In this document: in pieces, positions 1-12,700 of the stretch
How positions within the stretch are numbered: the first letter of the stretch is position 1
How the letters are laid out: every line of letters begins with the position of its first letter
Notes under the pieces: model-generated
Databases searched by the model: none
Told to the model about the DNA's origin: nothing
Seen by the model: only the letters and a program-made list of their open reading frames with translations
Made by a program: the position numbers and the translations under genes
DNA from: Blastocystis sp. Blastoise
Taxonomy: Eukaryota > Sar > Bigyra > Opalinata > Blastocystidae
Length of the DNA stretch: 64,000 nt
Direction of reading: 5' to 3'
Assembly (NCBI GenBank): GCA_039096225.1
Contig: JBBPEB010000006.1
Span: forward strand, 669,501 to 733,500

Positions 1-1
1 G

Positions 2-3000
2 CCTAGAATTCAAAAAAGAATTACCCGCCAAAAAGCATTCTCCATGTTATTCCCTCAGTCAAGTGTGAATACACTGTTCTACTTACTACGAACTCTCAGA
101 AATATTTATTCAAATAAACATAGAAATTCTAGTGCTCCAATAAATGAAGTAGCGAAACAAAATGAAATCCCTATACAAGAAAGAATAACTCCAAGTGATA
201 CAACAAATAACTATATACAAAATGAAATTGAGGATAATACACATACTAATATGGGTACCTTTTTATCTCCTGTTCCTTCTGATTCTATAACTACTATTGA
301 ACCTACTATTCCTTCTATCTCAAATTCTATAATTAATTCTAATTCTATTCCTATACATATTTCTTCTTCTTCTACAAATACTACAAATAATATTGATACT
401 CCTATTATCATGAATACTACTATAAATCCAGATGATCATACTATAATAGAATCTTCTATATCTATAGAATCTCCTATTACAGTCAATATTTCTTCTACTA
501 TAGAATCTCCTATATCTATAGAATCTCCTTCTAATATAGATTCAACAAACTTATCTTCTTCTATGAATATAGATCAAATAAATACCAATATAATAAACAA
601 TACTATTATATCTTCTCCTTCTATAAATAATACTCAATTGTCTCCTAATAGTTCTATAGAAAATATAGATATGGAATTAGATATAGATATTAATAGTATT
701 CCTTCTACTTTGAATACTATCGATTCTAATACAAATAATATTAATCAGCAAAAGGAATCTATCCATAAGGATTTAGTAAATAATACTATGAATATTACTA
801 CAAACAAGGAGATTACTACATCTATAACTAATGAAGAAGAAAATACACAAAATAAGAGAAATACTATTAATCTTGATGAAACTAATACTCAAATGAATAA
901 TACAACTACAATACAGAATCGAAATGAATACTATGATGTATCTTCTGATGAATCGATAATTAATATTTCTTCTACATCCACTTCAACTACTACCTCTCCT
1001 ATGAATTCTCCTATTCCTCTTGAAAATCATATAAGTCTCTCGAATATAGATTTTAATTTTACTCCACTTAATTCTACTCAAAAAGACATAAATGGATCTA
1101 AGAAGACTACTACAGAAACTACTACTACTATAGAAACTACTACTACTCCTCTTCCTATCAATACGAATGAAATTTTAAACAATAATAATACTATAGATAT
1201 TGATATAGATATAGATCAAAACATGAGTAATTCTGAAACAAATACTCCTATGAATACTATGGAAATACAAGAAGAAATAGCTTCTACTACTATGAATACT
1301 AATAATGATACTATGATGGATATTGAATCTTCTAATACTCAAGAAAATACTTCTACAAATAATTCAACTCAAAAGAATAAAAAGAATTCTACACAAAAAG
1401 GAAATAGAAATAAGAATACTAAGAATAAATCAAAATATGATGATTATATAAAGGCTCCTCGAATTCCTAATACTGAAGATCTCCTTTCTACTTACTCTCC
1501 TATTAATATTCAGAAAACTATACAATTCTCAAAAACTATCAAAGTAGATAATACTCCTAAAAGACGACTTTCTTCCATGGCTATACATAAATTAGGAAAT
1601 TGGAAAAGTTTCATTAGATTTAACAAATTTATAGAAGATAAACTCATACCTCTTGTTACTCCTTTCCCTAACTCCTCTGATGAATCGAATACTATACAGA
1701 TGAATAACGAAATGATTAATTCCTTCAATAATATATGTGATTATATTCAAAATGAACTCTATAATTGGATATATAATAATTCTACTCCTACTTATAGATC
1801 TTGGCGTAATAATAATCTCAATAACAACAGTTCTATTAAGAAATATAATACTATATACAGAAAGAATAATAGTTATTCTCCTTCTCAAAGGAATAACTAT
1901 AATGATAAGAATTCTTCAAATAAATATTCTTATGCTGGAAAAAATAGAAATAGCAATTCATATAGATCAAATAACCAATATAGAAACTTAAAGAAAACAT
2001 ATACTAGAAAGAATAATCAATATAGAAAGAAGTATATGGATATGCATGATATTTCTCAAAATAATCGCGGTTATGGTCAAAATCAAAACTATACTGGTTC
2101 TTCTCCTAATAATCTTCAGAATACTACTAATAATACGGATGCTATGAATACTCATGATATTTCTCAGAATAATCATGGGAATACTCAAAATCGATATGAT
2201 ACTCAAAATATTCCTGGAAATAATCATGATTATAATCAACATAGATATAATAGAAGAAAGAATAATTATAATCATCCTATAAACAATTATAGTAATAAAA
2301 ACAAATATAAAAAGAATAAAAAATATAAGAACTATATGGATTTAAGTCCTTCTACTACTACTACTACTAATCGATCTACTACTATAAATGGTACTACTCC
2401 CTCTACTGATACTACTTCTCCTTCTACTGCTTCTCCTCCTACTACTTCCCCTCCTCCTACTACTACTACTCCTACTAATAATACTAACACTATACATATG
2501 AATAATAATTTCAAACAAACGAATGATGATTTCTTTGATAATAATCCTTTCAGAAAATCTACGGATAATGAAATTGAAGCTTTAAAGAAATACTATAATA
2601 ATCTAAAAAGTAATCTAGATACTCTAAAATACGATTTGAATCATACTATATTACCTAATATTCCTGAAACTGAATCCTATACTATCTCTTCTACTCTTTC
2701 TGAGTCTATCCTTAATTGGAAAAATAAACTACAATCTATTACACTCTTTGATGAAGATGAAGAATTAAAAATAAATATATTAAATATCTTACAGAAAGAT
2801 AATGAAAATAATAATACTCCTCTACTTACTCTAGAACAATGGAAAGAGATATTAAATCTTATAATGAATGAGATAGAATCATGCTTATGGAATATTAACC
2901 AACTTAAAGAAGCTAAAATAAGAATTACTTCTATTAATGATGCTAAGAAAATACAATCCGAATTTGATAAGAATACTAAAGCTTTCTTAAGAAGTAAAGT

Positions 3001-5896
3001 ATTCTCTAAAACTACTCCTAGATATTGTGAAATACCTTCTAAGGATTTACAAGAACAATTTACGAAACTATATGATTCACAAGAAACTTCAGATAATATA
3101 TTACTTCCAGATATTATAAAATCAAATACTAAACAATTACTAAATCCTCCTGCCCTTAATAAGATAACCTATGAAAGAATTAGACATGCATTAAAATTTT
3201 TACCAAATAACAGTACTCCTGGTCCTAATGGTCTCCCTTATGAAGTTTACAAATACTCCTCTTCTGCTTGTTCTCTATTGGCTTATATATTAGAAATATG
3301 TCGTTCGAATGGTATTACTCTAAAATCTTGGAGTTCCTCTATCACTTGCCTACTAGACAAAAATAAATCGGATCCTAGTAGCTTAGGAAACTGGAGACCT
3401 TTGGCTTTACAAAATACTGAATCAAAAATACTTTCTTCTATAATGGTTACCTACATGAATGAACTAAACAATAAACAAAACTTTATGTCAAAATATCAAA
3501 AAGGATTTATATCTGGAATACCTGGTTGTGAAGAACTTAATTTCATACTACAAAACTACATAGCTAACTTTAAACTATCTAGAAGAGCTAAAACTGCTGC
3601 CTATTTTACTTTCCTCGACTTGGAGAAGGCCTATGATACGGTACCTCAAAGATTAATGCATCAAATTCTTCAATATATGAACTTCCCTATAGACTTCAGA
3701 AATATTATTCTATCCTTATACTCTTCTGCTAATACTGTTATAAGATTAACCAAAAATTCATATACAGATCCTATATACTTAAAGCGTGGAATAAGACAAG
3801 GTGATCCCCTATCTCCTCTTCTATTCAATATTATACTTAATCCTTTATTGAATTACCTGAACAATAATCAAGCCATGATGATGAATATTAAAGATAACAC
3901 TACTCCTAATAATCCTATTGTTATATCAGAAAGTAATGCTTATGCTTATGCAGATGATATCGTCCTGCTAGCTAACAATAAAGAAGATACGGAAGTTCTT
4001 TTAGGAAAGGTAAAAGAAATACTTAATATATATCATATGAAACTATCGGTTAATAAATGTAAGTGTTTAGCGATGAAATATTCCAATGATGGAAATAGAA
4101 AACTTACGTATACTCCTCCTCCTCCTACTTATAATAATGAAGTGATTACTCTACTTAAAGATACTGAAATCCAAAGATATTTAGGATGTCCTATGGGTGA
4201 ATCCATTACTAAACGAAGAGAATTCTGGGTGAATACGTTAGATGAAATCAAAGAAAAAATAAATTCTTTAAATACTATTCCTATTAGTCCTCATCAAAAA
4301 TTAATAACTCTTCGTCAATATATTATTCCTTGTATTGAATTCTTGGCTAGAAATGGTGATACTAATATACTTAAAATAAAAGAACTGGATGTACTAATAA
4401 GAAATAATGTTAAGAATTGGAATGGATGTTCTTCTGTCTGGCCTAAAGACTTTTATAGCACTTCAATACGAGATGGTGGACTTGGTGTTACTTCGTTGTT
4501 AGATAGGTACTATATTGGTAAAGCTTCTCTACTGGTAAGAATGGCTAATTCAAATGATATAAATATTAGAAATACTTTATATTATGCTCTTAGATATACT
4601 ACTCTACAAAATTCTCTATATGTGATTAATGATCCAATAAACTATATGAGAGGCCATATTCCTACTGAAATCCCTGAAACTAGAAAGAAAGATTTGGTAT
4701 TCTTTAATCTATCTATCAACAATATTAACAAACCCTTAAAAGCAAAGAAAGAAAATAATACTATTATTCCTCTAGATATAGACTTTACTACACTGAACCA
4801 TCCCTTCCCTTATATAAGAAAAGCAATTGATGCTATAGTTGCTTTAAACATGGACATATGTTACTATGAAAATAATCCGAAAAATGGAGCTGGAATAAGA
4901 ATAAGAAGTACTGATAATAGTATATCGAAATTTATAGAAGCGAAAGATGTGAAACGTAAGATGTGTAAATTATTAAATGAATCTTTGAAAATAAGACATG
5001 CTTCTATGCTGAAAGAATACTCCTATTTGCAATATACTAAATATTTGAATAATAATATATCGTGTAACAAATGGATATACAAAACAAAACATATTAATCC
5101 TTCAAAATACTGTGCCTTATTGAATCTTCGAATGAGAACCCTATATACTGGCGAGATGGCTTATAGAAGACAAGATCCGAAAGGAAAGAAACCTACTCTA
5201 CATGATACTGTCGCTTTATGTCCTTATTGTTTGAAAACTAAAAATGAATCAAGAATACATAGTCAAACACACATCATGACTACTTGTGCTAGAATCTCTA
5301 GAAATGAAAATGGACACGATCTGATTAGCAAAAGACATAATGAAATACGAGAATGTTTAACTAGATCTTTGGCAAAAGCTCTTCCTTATACTATTTATAA
5401 AGTCAATCAAGAAAAATCAATGAATACTATTCTATATGATGGTAAGAATAAAGAGGAATGGGCTAATCGTCGTCCAGATATTATAATTACAAGTGAGAAA
5501 GAAATAAGAATGGTAGAAATTGGTGTTACTTATGAACAAGTAGATGGAACTCGTGATACTATCTTAGAAATGAAACATACTAAAGATCATTCATATGATG
5601 AAGCTATACAAAAATTACAACATGATTTCCCTAATAAACAAATCTCCTACTATACTGTTATACTTGGTGCCTCTGGGACAATTCCTGAATCTACTATTCA
5701 TAATATATCTCAAGTCTCAAAACTCAAAGGAAGATACTTATACTTTTTAATATCAAAAATTAATGATATAGTCTTAGAATGGGCCTATAAGTATTGGAGA
5801 CTATCTCTTTCTGATTCTAGACTAATTACAAAAAATATTTCTAGACTACATTCTTCTGCTGCTCATATTGAACTAACTCAACGAAATATTGAATAA
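2..5896 (+). CDS. LINE polyprotein copy 1: reverse transcriptase plus restriction-like endonuclease (5' partial)
   Basis: The frame is open from base 2, with no start in the window; the ATG at 44 is internal by comparison with copy 2. The first 900 or so codons are low-complexity Asn/Thr/Ser/Ile. The reverse transcriptase follows: template-grip motif PGPNGLPYEVYK near 3218, NWRPLAL, motif A FLDLEKAYDTVP near 3615, motif B RGIRQGDPLSPLLFN near 3785, catalytic YADD near 3948, and RYLGCPMGE. The C-terminus has a CCHC-type knuckle (CPYC near 5219, then H and C) and a PD...E nuclease core (RRPDIIIT near 5470, then VEIGVTYE). This order is that of R2/CRE/NeSL-type elements, which nick a target site and prime reverse transcription there. 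Family assignment within that class is not resolved. All catalytic motifs are present. Confidence 0.92.
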   Translation, partial: PRIQKRITRQKAFSMLFPQSSVNTLFYLLRTLRNIYSNKHRNSSAPINEVAKQNEIPIQERITPSDTTNNYIQNEIEDNTHTNMGTFLSPVPSDSITTIEPTIPSISNSIINSNSIPIHISSSSTNTTNNIDTPIIMNTTINPDDHTIIESSISIESPITVNISSTIESPISIESPSNIDSTNLSSSMNIDQINTNIINNTIISSPSINNTQLSPNSSIENIDMELDIDINSIPSTLNTIDSNTNNINQQKESIHKDLVNNTMNITTNKEITTSITNEEENTQNKRNTINLDETNTQMNNTTTIQNRNEYYDVSSDESIINISSTSTSTTTSPMNSPIPLENHISLSNIDFNFTPLNSTQKDINGSKKTTTETTTTIETTTTPLPINTNEILNNNNTIDIDIDIDQNMSNSETNTPMNTMEIQEEIASTTMNTNNDTMMDIESSNTQENTSTNNSTQKNKKNSTQKGNRNKNTKNKSKYDDYIKAPRIPNTEDLLSTYSPINIQKTIQFSKTIKVDNTPKRRLSSMAIHKLGNWKSFIRFNKFIEDKLIPLVTPFPNSSDESNTIQMNNEMINSFNNICDYIQNELYNWIYNNSTPTYRSWRNNNLNNNSSIKKYNTIYRKNNSYSPSQRNNYNDKNSSNKYSYAGKNRNSNSYRSNNQYRNLKKTYTRKNNQYRKKYMDMHDISQNNRGYGQNQNYTGSSPNNLQNTTNNTDAMNTHDISQNNHGNTQNRYDTQNIPGNNHDYNQHRYNRRKNNYNHPINNYSNKNKYKKNKKYKNYMDLSPSTTTTTNRSTTINGTTPSTDTTSPSTASPPTTSPPPTTTTPTNNTNTIHMNNNFKQTNDDFFDNNPFRKSTDNEIEALKKYYNNLKSNLDTLKYDLNHTILPNIPETESYTISSTLSESILNWKNKLQSITLFDEDEELKINILNILQKDNENNNTPLLTLEQWKEILNLIMNEIESCLWNINQLKEAKIRITSINDAKKIQSEFDKNTKAFLRSKVFSKTTPRYCEIPSKDLQEQFTKLYDSQETSDNILLPDIIKSNTKQLLNPPALNKITYERIRHALKFLPNNSTPGPNGLPYEVYKYSSSACSLLAYILEICRSNGITLKSWSSSITCLLDKNKSDPSSLGNWRPLALQNTESKILSSIMVTYMNELNNKQNFMSKYQKGFISGIPGCEELNFILQNYIANFKLSRRAKTAAYFTFLDLEKAYDTVPQRLMHQILQYMNFPIDFRNIILSLYSSANTVIRLTKNSYTDPIYLKRGIRQGDPLSPLLFNIILNPLLNYLNNNQAMMMNIKDNTTPNNPIVISESNAYAYADDIVLLANNKEDTEVLLGKVKEILNIYHMKLSVNKCKCLAMKYSNDGNRKLTYTPPPPTYNNEVITLLKDTEIQRYLGCPMGESITKRREFWVNTLDEIKEKINSLNTIPISPHQKLITLRQYIIPCIEFLARNGDTNILKIKELDVLIRNNVKNWNGCSSVWPKDFYSTSIRDGGLGVTSLLDRYYIGKASLLVRMANSNDINIRNTLYYALRYTTLQNSLYVINDPINYMRGHIPTEIPETRKKDLVFFNLSINNINKPLKAKKENNTIIPLDIDFTTLNHPFPYIRKAIDAIVALNMDICYYENNPKNGAGIRIRSTDNSISKFIEAKDVKRKMCKLLNESLKIRHASMLKEYSYLQYTKYLNNNISCNKWIYKTKHINPSKYCALLNLRMRTLYTGEMAYRRQDPKGKKPTLHDTVALCPYCLKTKNESRIHSQTHIMTTCARISRNENGHDLISKRHNEIRECLTRSLAKALPYTIYKVNQEKSMNTILYDGKNKEEWANRRPDIIITSEKEIRMVEIGVTYEQVDGTRDTILEMKHTKDHSYDEAIQKLQHDFPNKQISYYTVILGASGTIPESTIHNISQVSKLKGRYLYFLISKINDIVLEWAYKYWRLSLSDSRLITKNISRLHSSAAHIELTQRNIE

Positions 5897-6417
5897 TATA
5901 TATTACTATATGGAATAATATATACTACTAATTATCCTCTATAATACTTCTATTCATCCTCCATATACTATATTGAATATACTACTTCTACTTATACTAT
6001 ATTGATGAAATTTATCTACTACTTATCCTCTACATATTACAATGGATATTATATTAATAATTCTACTTTATATTATACTTACTATATATATCTACTCCCT
6101 ATCCTCTATATATTATATTGGATATATTACTTTTACTTGATTTTATAATTTACTACTTTTTATATATATCTTTTTATTGAAATCTTTTCTTTATATCTTA
6201 TTCTAATTCTATTTAATGAAAACTTATTTATACTGATTGAATTTATAATCAGCTCTGATTGAATATCTATATATTTATAGATTGAATTTTCTCTTTTTCT
6301 CTTACTTACTATTTATTAAACTCTTATCTTAAAAATATTACTTAAAAAATTATTCTACTACTTATTAACCTTTAATATTAATTAAATCAATTAAATTATA
6401 TTAATTACATATATATA
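5897..6417 (+). other. Variable AT-rich 3' UTR of LINE copy 1
   Basis: About 520 bases rich in TACTACT, TATCCTCTA and TATTGGATAT-like words, with no gene. The equivalent stretch of copy 2 (14389-14409 plus 26534-27040) has the same words in the same order but many differences and indels, although the ORFs and tails on either side are almost identical. Confidence 0.75.
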
Positions 6418-6768
6418 GTCGTGATATGAAAGGTATATTGTACCTATACATCAGCTATATCCCAGAAATGCTTGGGAGGTGTAAAAATTGTGTTACTAGA
6501 TCTGGTATCAGTACACAAATCCCATTCAGAGAGTCCTATTGGTTATTTTAAGGTGCATATGAAATACATGTGTTGTGATATCCCCGTGGTAAAACATACT
6601 TAAACAAAACAAAATGAACAAAAGTTATTAAATGATATTTTAAATTTATTTTAATTTTTTTATGTTCTTTTTCTGTTTGTGTACCGTTCTCTCTGGTACA
6701 AATGGTTACTTTAATTGGCTAACACTTGGGGTTCGATCCCCCTATCAGGCGTTTCTTTTTTACATTTT
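6418..6768 (+). repeat. Conserved structured 3' tail of the LINE, tRNA-like end (copy 1)
   Basis: This 350-base block recurs at 27041-27393 with only a few substitutions. I can draw several hairpins: AGGTA...TACCT, CCCA...TGGG, GTGT(T)ACT...AGTACAC and GTACC...GGTAC. It ends in a tRNA-like T-arm (GGGG-TTCGATC-CCCC) that contains a Pol III B-box-like GGTTCGATCCC, followed by a T-run (6755-6761). In RLE LINEs of the R2 type the reverse transcriptase recognises a folded 3' UTR, so this is probably the template-recognition RNA. That role is inference. It could instead be a fused Pol III transcript. Confidence 0.75.
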
Positions 6769-6780
6769 ATTTTTATCCTC

Positions 6781-9700
6781 ATGCAATCAGCAATCCAAAT
6801 AAGTAACAATGCTTCTGTTCCGGAGTCAAAACTCCAACATGATCTTTTACAATCAGTTGATAAAGGTCAGAATTCTTCCGTTTCTTCTTCTGTGTGTGCT
6901 AGAGAAGATGATAAGATGATTAGTGATGAAGGAAATACTCAAGAATTCCTTGGGGCTTCAAAAAATCAAAAACAAATAAAATATGCTCAGAATGGTCTTC
7001 CAATTCAGGAAAAAGAGAATTTCTCCGGATGTGAAATCCCAGGAAATTCCGAAGCCTCCCGTGGTTCTTCTATTACTTTGAAAGATCCACCAAATAATAA
7101 CGGTTATTTACAACCCAAAAATAATCCTGAAAAGGATATTTCTTCTTCTACATCTATCTCTACAACTACATTACCTCTACACAACCAGAACAGTCCTATA
7201 CCTCTAGAAACTGAAGTCTTCTACATTGAAACTTCTACACTTGCGAAAAAGAGAAAGATGTCTCCTGTATGTACTGATTTTATGAGTTTAAGAAAGAAGA
7301 AAGATGGTGATGAACTTGTTGAACCTACTATGTCTACAAAGGATGCTGTAAACTCTCTATCTACGAAAAATGATGATACTACGAAAAAGAATGATTGGAA
7401 TTTCTCCTCTACTAAAACTTCATGGTCCTCGAACTACTCTGTGCAAAGCTCTTGGTCTACTGATATCAATATTTGGATTGATTATGATGATCCTCGAAAT
7501 ACTATGAAACCTACTTCTACATTCTCTATGAACTTTGGTACTACGAATGACGAAACTACTACAATACCCTTAGATGAATCTAATACTATGAATGAAACTA
7601 CTATGAATCCCTCTATGAATGAAACGACTCAGAATCTACAAGAAATTATTCCTAATTCCTCTCAAAGTAAAGAAATACGAAATGAAAATGAAATGAAAGA
7701 TGTTTTGATGAATACTGAAGAAAACAATGTGATCAATATTGATACAACAGTAGTTGATGTGAATGATAAAATGGATGATGAAATACAAAAAAGTAATATA
7801 AATATAGAATTGAATGAAAACAATATTGATAACTCTATGAACGAAAATACCCCTAGTGAATCTTCAAATTCTCCAGAATCTTCTAATTCTCCTCCTACTC
7901 CCACACTTAGTCAATTATTACATCAAAGAATATTCCCAAATGATACAAATCCTCCTTCTTGGGCTCAAAATAATAATATATCTACATTGGAATTGTCTTC
8001 TTCATCATCTACAAACACTTCAATAAATACTTCTATAAATACTAATAATAATACTTTGTTAACTACTAATAATCAATCAAATGATATACAACATAATTCT
8101 TCTTTATCTTCTGAAGATGAATTAATTACAATGAACTTAAGTGATGAAGAACAGGAATCCTCTTATGATACTTTAGATGATATACATACCTATACTCCTA
8201 ATGAAATACTTGGTGAATATGAAATTCCTACTATTGATAATATACTTGAAACTACTCATGGAAATAATTTCAATATTCTATTACCTACTAATATATATAC
8301 TATTACTTCTCCTCCTACAAATTTTCCTACTAAATTTAATTGGCTTTTCCCGGCAAAACCTGAATTTCTAATTGGTTATAACACAATAAAAAAACATAAA
8401 AATGGAAAGAAATGGAATAATATAGAATCCTTAAAGGAATTTATAAATCACTTCACTTTAATGTTTATCTACGAGAAAAGAAAAAATAGGCCTAGAATTC
8501 AAAAAAGAATTACCCGCCAAAAATCATTCTCCATGTTATTCCCTCAGTCAAGTGTAAATACACTGTTCTACTTACTACGAACTCTCAGAAATATTTATTC
8601 AAATAAACATAGAAATTCTAGTGCTCCAATAAATGAAGTAGCGAAACAAAATGATATCCCTATTAAAGAAAGAATAACTCCAAGTGATACAACAAATAAC
8701 TATATACAAAATGAAATTGATGATAATACACATACTAATATGGGTACCTTTTTATCTCCTGTTCCTTCTGATTCTATAACTACTATTGAACCTACTATTC
8801 CTTCTATTTCAAATTCTATAATTAACTCTAATTCTATTCCTATACATATTTCTTCTTCTTCTACAAATACTACAAATAATATAGATACTCCTATTATCAT
8901 GAATACTACTATAAATCCAGATGATCATACTATTATAGAATCTCCTATATCTATAGAATCTCCTATTACAGTCAATCTTTCTTCTACTATAGAATCTCCT
9001 ATATCTATAGAATCTCCTTCTAATATAGATTCAACAAACTTATCTTCTTCTATGAATATAGAGCAAATAAATACCAATATAACAAAAAATACTATTATAT
9101 CTTCTCCTTCTATAAATAATACTCAATTGTCTCCTAATAATTCTATGGAAAATATAGATATGGAATTAGATATAGATATTAATAGTATTCCTTCTACTTT
9201 GAATACTATTGATTCTAATACAAATAATATTAATCAGCAAAAGGAATCTATTCATAAGGATTTAGTAAATAATACTATGAATATTACTACAAACAAGGAA
9301 ATTGCTACATCTATAGCTAATGAAGAAGAAAATATACAAAATAAGAGAAATACTATTAATCTTGATACAACTAATACTCAAATAAATAATACAACTACAA
9401 TACAGAATCAAAATGAATACTATGATATATCTTCTGATGAATCGATAATTAATATCTCTTCTATGTCCACTTCAACTACTACCTCTCCTATGAATTCTCC
9501 TATTCCTCTTGAAAATCATATAAGTCTCTCTACTATAGATTTTAATTTTACTCCTATTATTTCTACTCAAAAAGATACAAATGAATCTAAGAAAACTACT
9601 ACAGAAACAACTACTACTATAGAAACTACTACTACTTCTCTTCCTATCAATACGAATGAAATTATAAACAATAATAATACTATAGATATTGATATAGATA

Positions 9701-12700
9701 TAGATCAAAATATGAATAATTCTGAAACAAATAGTCCTATGAATACTATGGAAATACAAGAAGAAATAGCTTCTACTACTATGAATACTAATAATGATAC
9801 TATGATGGATATTGAATCTTCTAATACTCAAGAACAAACTTTTACAAATAATTCAACTCAAAAGAATAAAAAGAATTCTACACAAAAAGGAAATAAAAAT
9901 AAGAATAATAAGAATAAATCAAAATATGATGATTATATAAAGGCTCCTCGAATTCCTAATACTGAAGATCTCCTTTCTACTTACTCTCCTATTAATATTC
10001 AGAAAACTATACAATTCTCAAAAACTATCAAAGTAGATAATACTCCTAAAAGACGACTTTCTTCTATGGCTATACATAAATTAGGAAATTGGAAAAGCTT
10101 TATTAGATTTAACAAATTTATAGAAAACAAATTGATACCTCTTGTTACTCCTTTCCCTATCTCCTCTGATGAACCGAATACTATACAGATGAATAATGAA
10201 ATGATTAATTCCTTCAATAATATATGTGATTATATTCAAAATGAACTTTATAACTGGATATATAATAATTCTATTCCTACTTATAGATCTTGGCATGATA
10301 ATAATCTCAATAACAATAGTTCTACTAAGAAATACAACACTATATATAGAAAGAATAATAGATATTCTCCTTCTCAAAAGAATAGTTATAATGATAAGAA
10401 TTCTTCAAATAAATACTCTTATGCTGGAAAGAATAATAAGAATAGAAATGGCAATTCATATAGATCAAATAACCAATATAGAAACTCAAAGAAAACATAT
10501 ACTAGAAAGAATAATCAATATAGAAAGAAGTATATGAATACTCATGATATTTCTCAAAATAATCGCGGTTATGGTCAAAATCGAAGTCATATTGATTCTA
10601 CTCCTAATAATCTTCAGAATACTACTAATAATATGGATGATATGGATACGCATGATATTTCTCAAAATAATCACGGGAATACTCAAAATCGATATGATAC
10701 TCAAAATATTCCTGGAAATAATCATGATTATAATCAACATAGATATAATAGAAGAAAGAATAATTATAATCATCCTATAAACAATTATAGTAATAAAAAT
10801 AAATATAAAAAGAATAATAATTATAAGAACTATATGGATTTAAGTCCTTCTACTAATAACAATAATACTACTACTACTAATCGATCTACTACTATAAATG
10901 GTACTACTCCCTCTACTAATGTTACTACTTCTACTACTTCTCCTCCTCCTACTACTACTACTCCTACTAATAATACGAACACTATACATATGAATAATAA
11001 TTTCAAACAAACGAATGATGATTTCTTTGATAATAATCCTTTCAGAAAATCTACGGATAATGAAATTGAAGCTTTAAAGAAATACTATAATAATCTAAAA
11101 AGTAATCTAGATACTCTAAAATACGATTTGAATCATAATATAATACCTAATATTCCTGAAACTGAATTATATACTATCTCTTCTACTCTTTCTGAGTCTA
11201 TCCTTAATTGGAAAAATAAACTACAATCTATTACACTCTTTGATGAAGATGAAGAATTAAAAATAAATATATTAAATATCTTACAGAAAGATAATGAAAA
11301 TAATATTACTCCTCTACTTACTCTAGAACAATGGAAAGAGATATTAAATCTTATAATGAATGAGATAGAATCATGCTTATGGAATATTAACCAACTCAAA
11401 GAAGCTAAAATAAGAATTACTTCTATTAATGATGCAAAGAAAATACAATCTGAATTTGATAAGAATACTAAAGCTTTCCTAAGAAGTAAAGTATTCTCTA
11501 AAACTACTCCTAGATATTGTGAAATACCTTCTAAGGATTTACAAGAACAATTTACGAAACTATATGATTCACAAGAAACTTCAGATAATATATTACTTCC
11601 AGATATTATAAAATCAAATACTAAACAATTACTAAATCCTCCTGCCCTTAATAAGATAACCTATGAAAGAATTAAACACGCATTAAAATTTTTACCAAAT
11701 AACAGTACTCCTGGTCCTAATGGTCTCCCTTATGAAGTATACAAATACTCCTCTTCTGCTTGTTCTCTATTGGCTTATATATTAGAAATATGTCGTTCGA
11801 ATGGTATTACTCTAAAATCTTGGAGTTCCTCTATCACTTGCCTACTAGACAAAAATAAATCGGATCCTAGTAGCTTAGGAAACTGGAGACCTTTGGCTTT
11901 ACAAAATACTGAATCAAAAATACTTTCTTCTATAATGGTTACTTACATGAATGAACTAAACAATAAACAAAACTTTATGTCAAAATATCAAAAAGGATTT
12001 ATATCTGGAATACCTGGTTGTGAAGAACTTAATTTCATACTACAAAACTACATAGCTAATTTTAAACTATCTAGAAGAGCTAAAACTGCTGCCTATTTTA
12101 CTTTCCTTGACTTGGAGAAGGCCTATGATACGGTACCTCAAAGATTAATGCATCAAATTCTTCAATATATGAACTTCCCTATAGACTTCAGAAATATTAT
12201 TCTATCCTTATACTCTTCTGCTAATACTGTTATAAGATTAACCAAAAATTCATATACAGATCCTATATACTTAAAGCGTGGAATAAGACAAGGTGATCCA
12301 CTATCTCCTCTTCTATTCAATATCATACTTAATCCTTTATTGAATTACCTGAACAATAATCAAGCTATGATGATGAATATTAAAGATAACACTACTCCTA
12401 ATAATCCTATTGTTATATCAGAAAGTAATGCTTATGCTTATGCAGATGATATTGTCCTACTAGCTAACAATAAAGAAGATACGGAAGCTCTTTTAGGAAA
12501 GGTAAAAGAAATACTTAATATATATCATATGAAACTATCGGTTAATAAATGTAAGTGTTTAGCGATGAAATACTCCAATGATGGAAATAGAAAACTTACT
12601 TATACTCCTCCTCCTCCTACTTATAATAATGAAGTGATTACTCTACTTAAAGATACTGAAATTCAAAGATATTTAGGATGTCCTATGGGTGAATCAATTA

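Larger units (their letters stand above)
1..6768 (+). mobile_element. RLE-class LINE retrotransposon, copy 1 (5' part outside window)
   Basis: This is the 3' portion of a non-LTR retrotransposon. It holds the end of a huge ORF (to 5896), an AT-rich 3' UTR (5897-6417) and a conserved structured tail (6418-6768). Base 1 matches base 8490 of copy 2, so about 1.7 kb of its 5' part lies upstream of the window. The 3' end is set by comparison with 27393, where the same tail stops. Copy 2 begins directly after it, in the same orientation. The intact reading frame suggests recent activity. Confidence 0.88.

Noticed and set aside
6418-6768. Hammerhead or HDV-like ribozyme in the LINE tail
   Set aside because: I find no CTGATGA...GAAA core and no clear double-pseudoknot pattern. 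A structure search would be needed.
6715-6780. Earlier start for LINE copy 2 at 6715
   Set aside because: It uses TTG and lies inside the conserved tail of copy 1. The first ATG in the frame is 6781.
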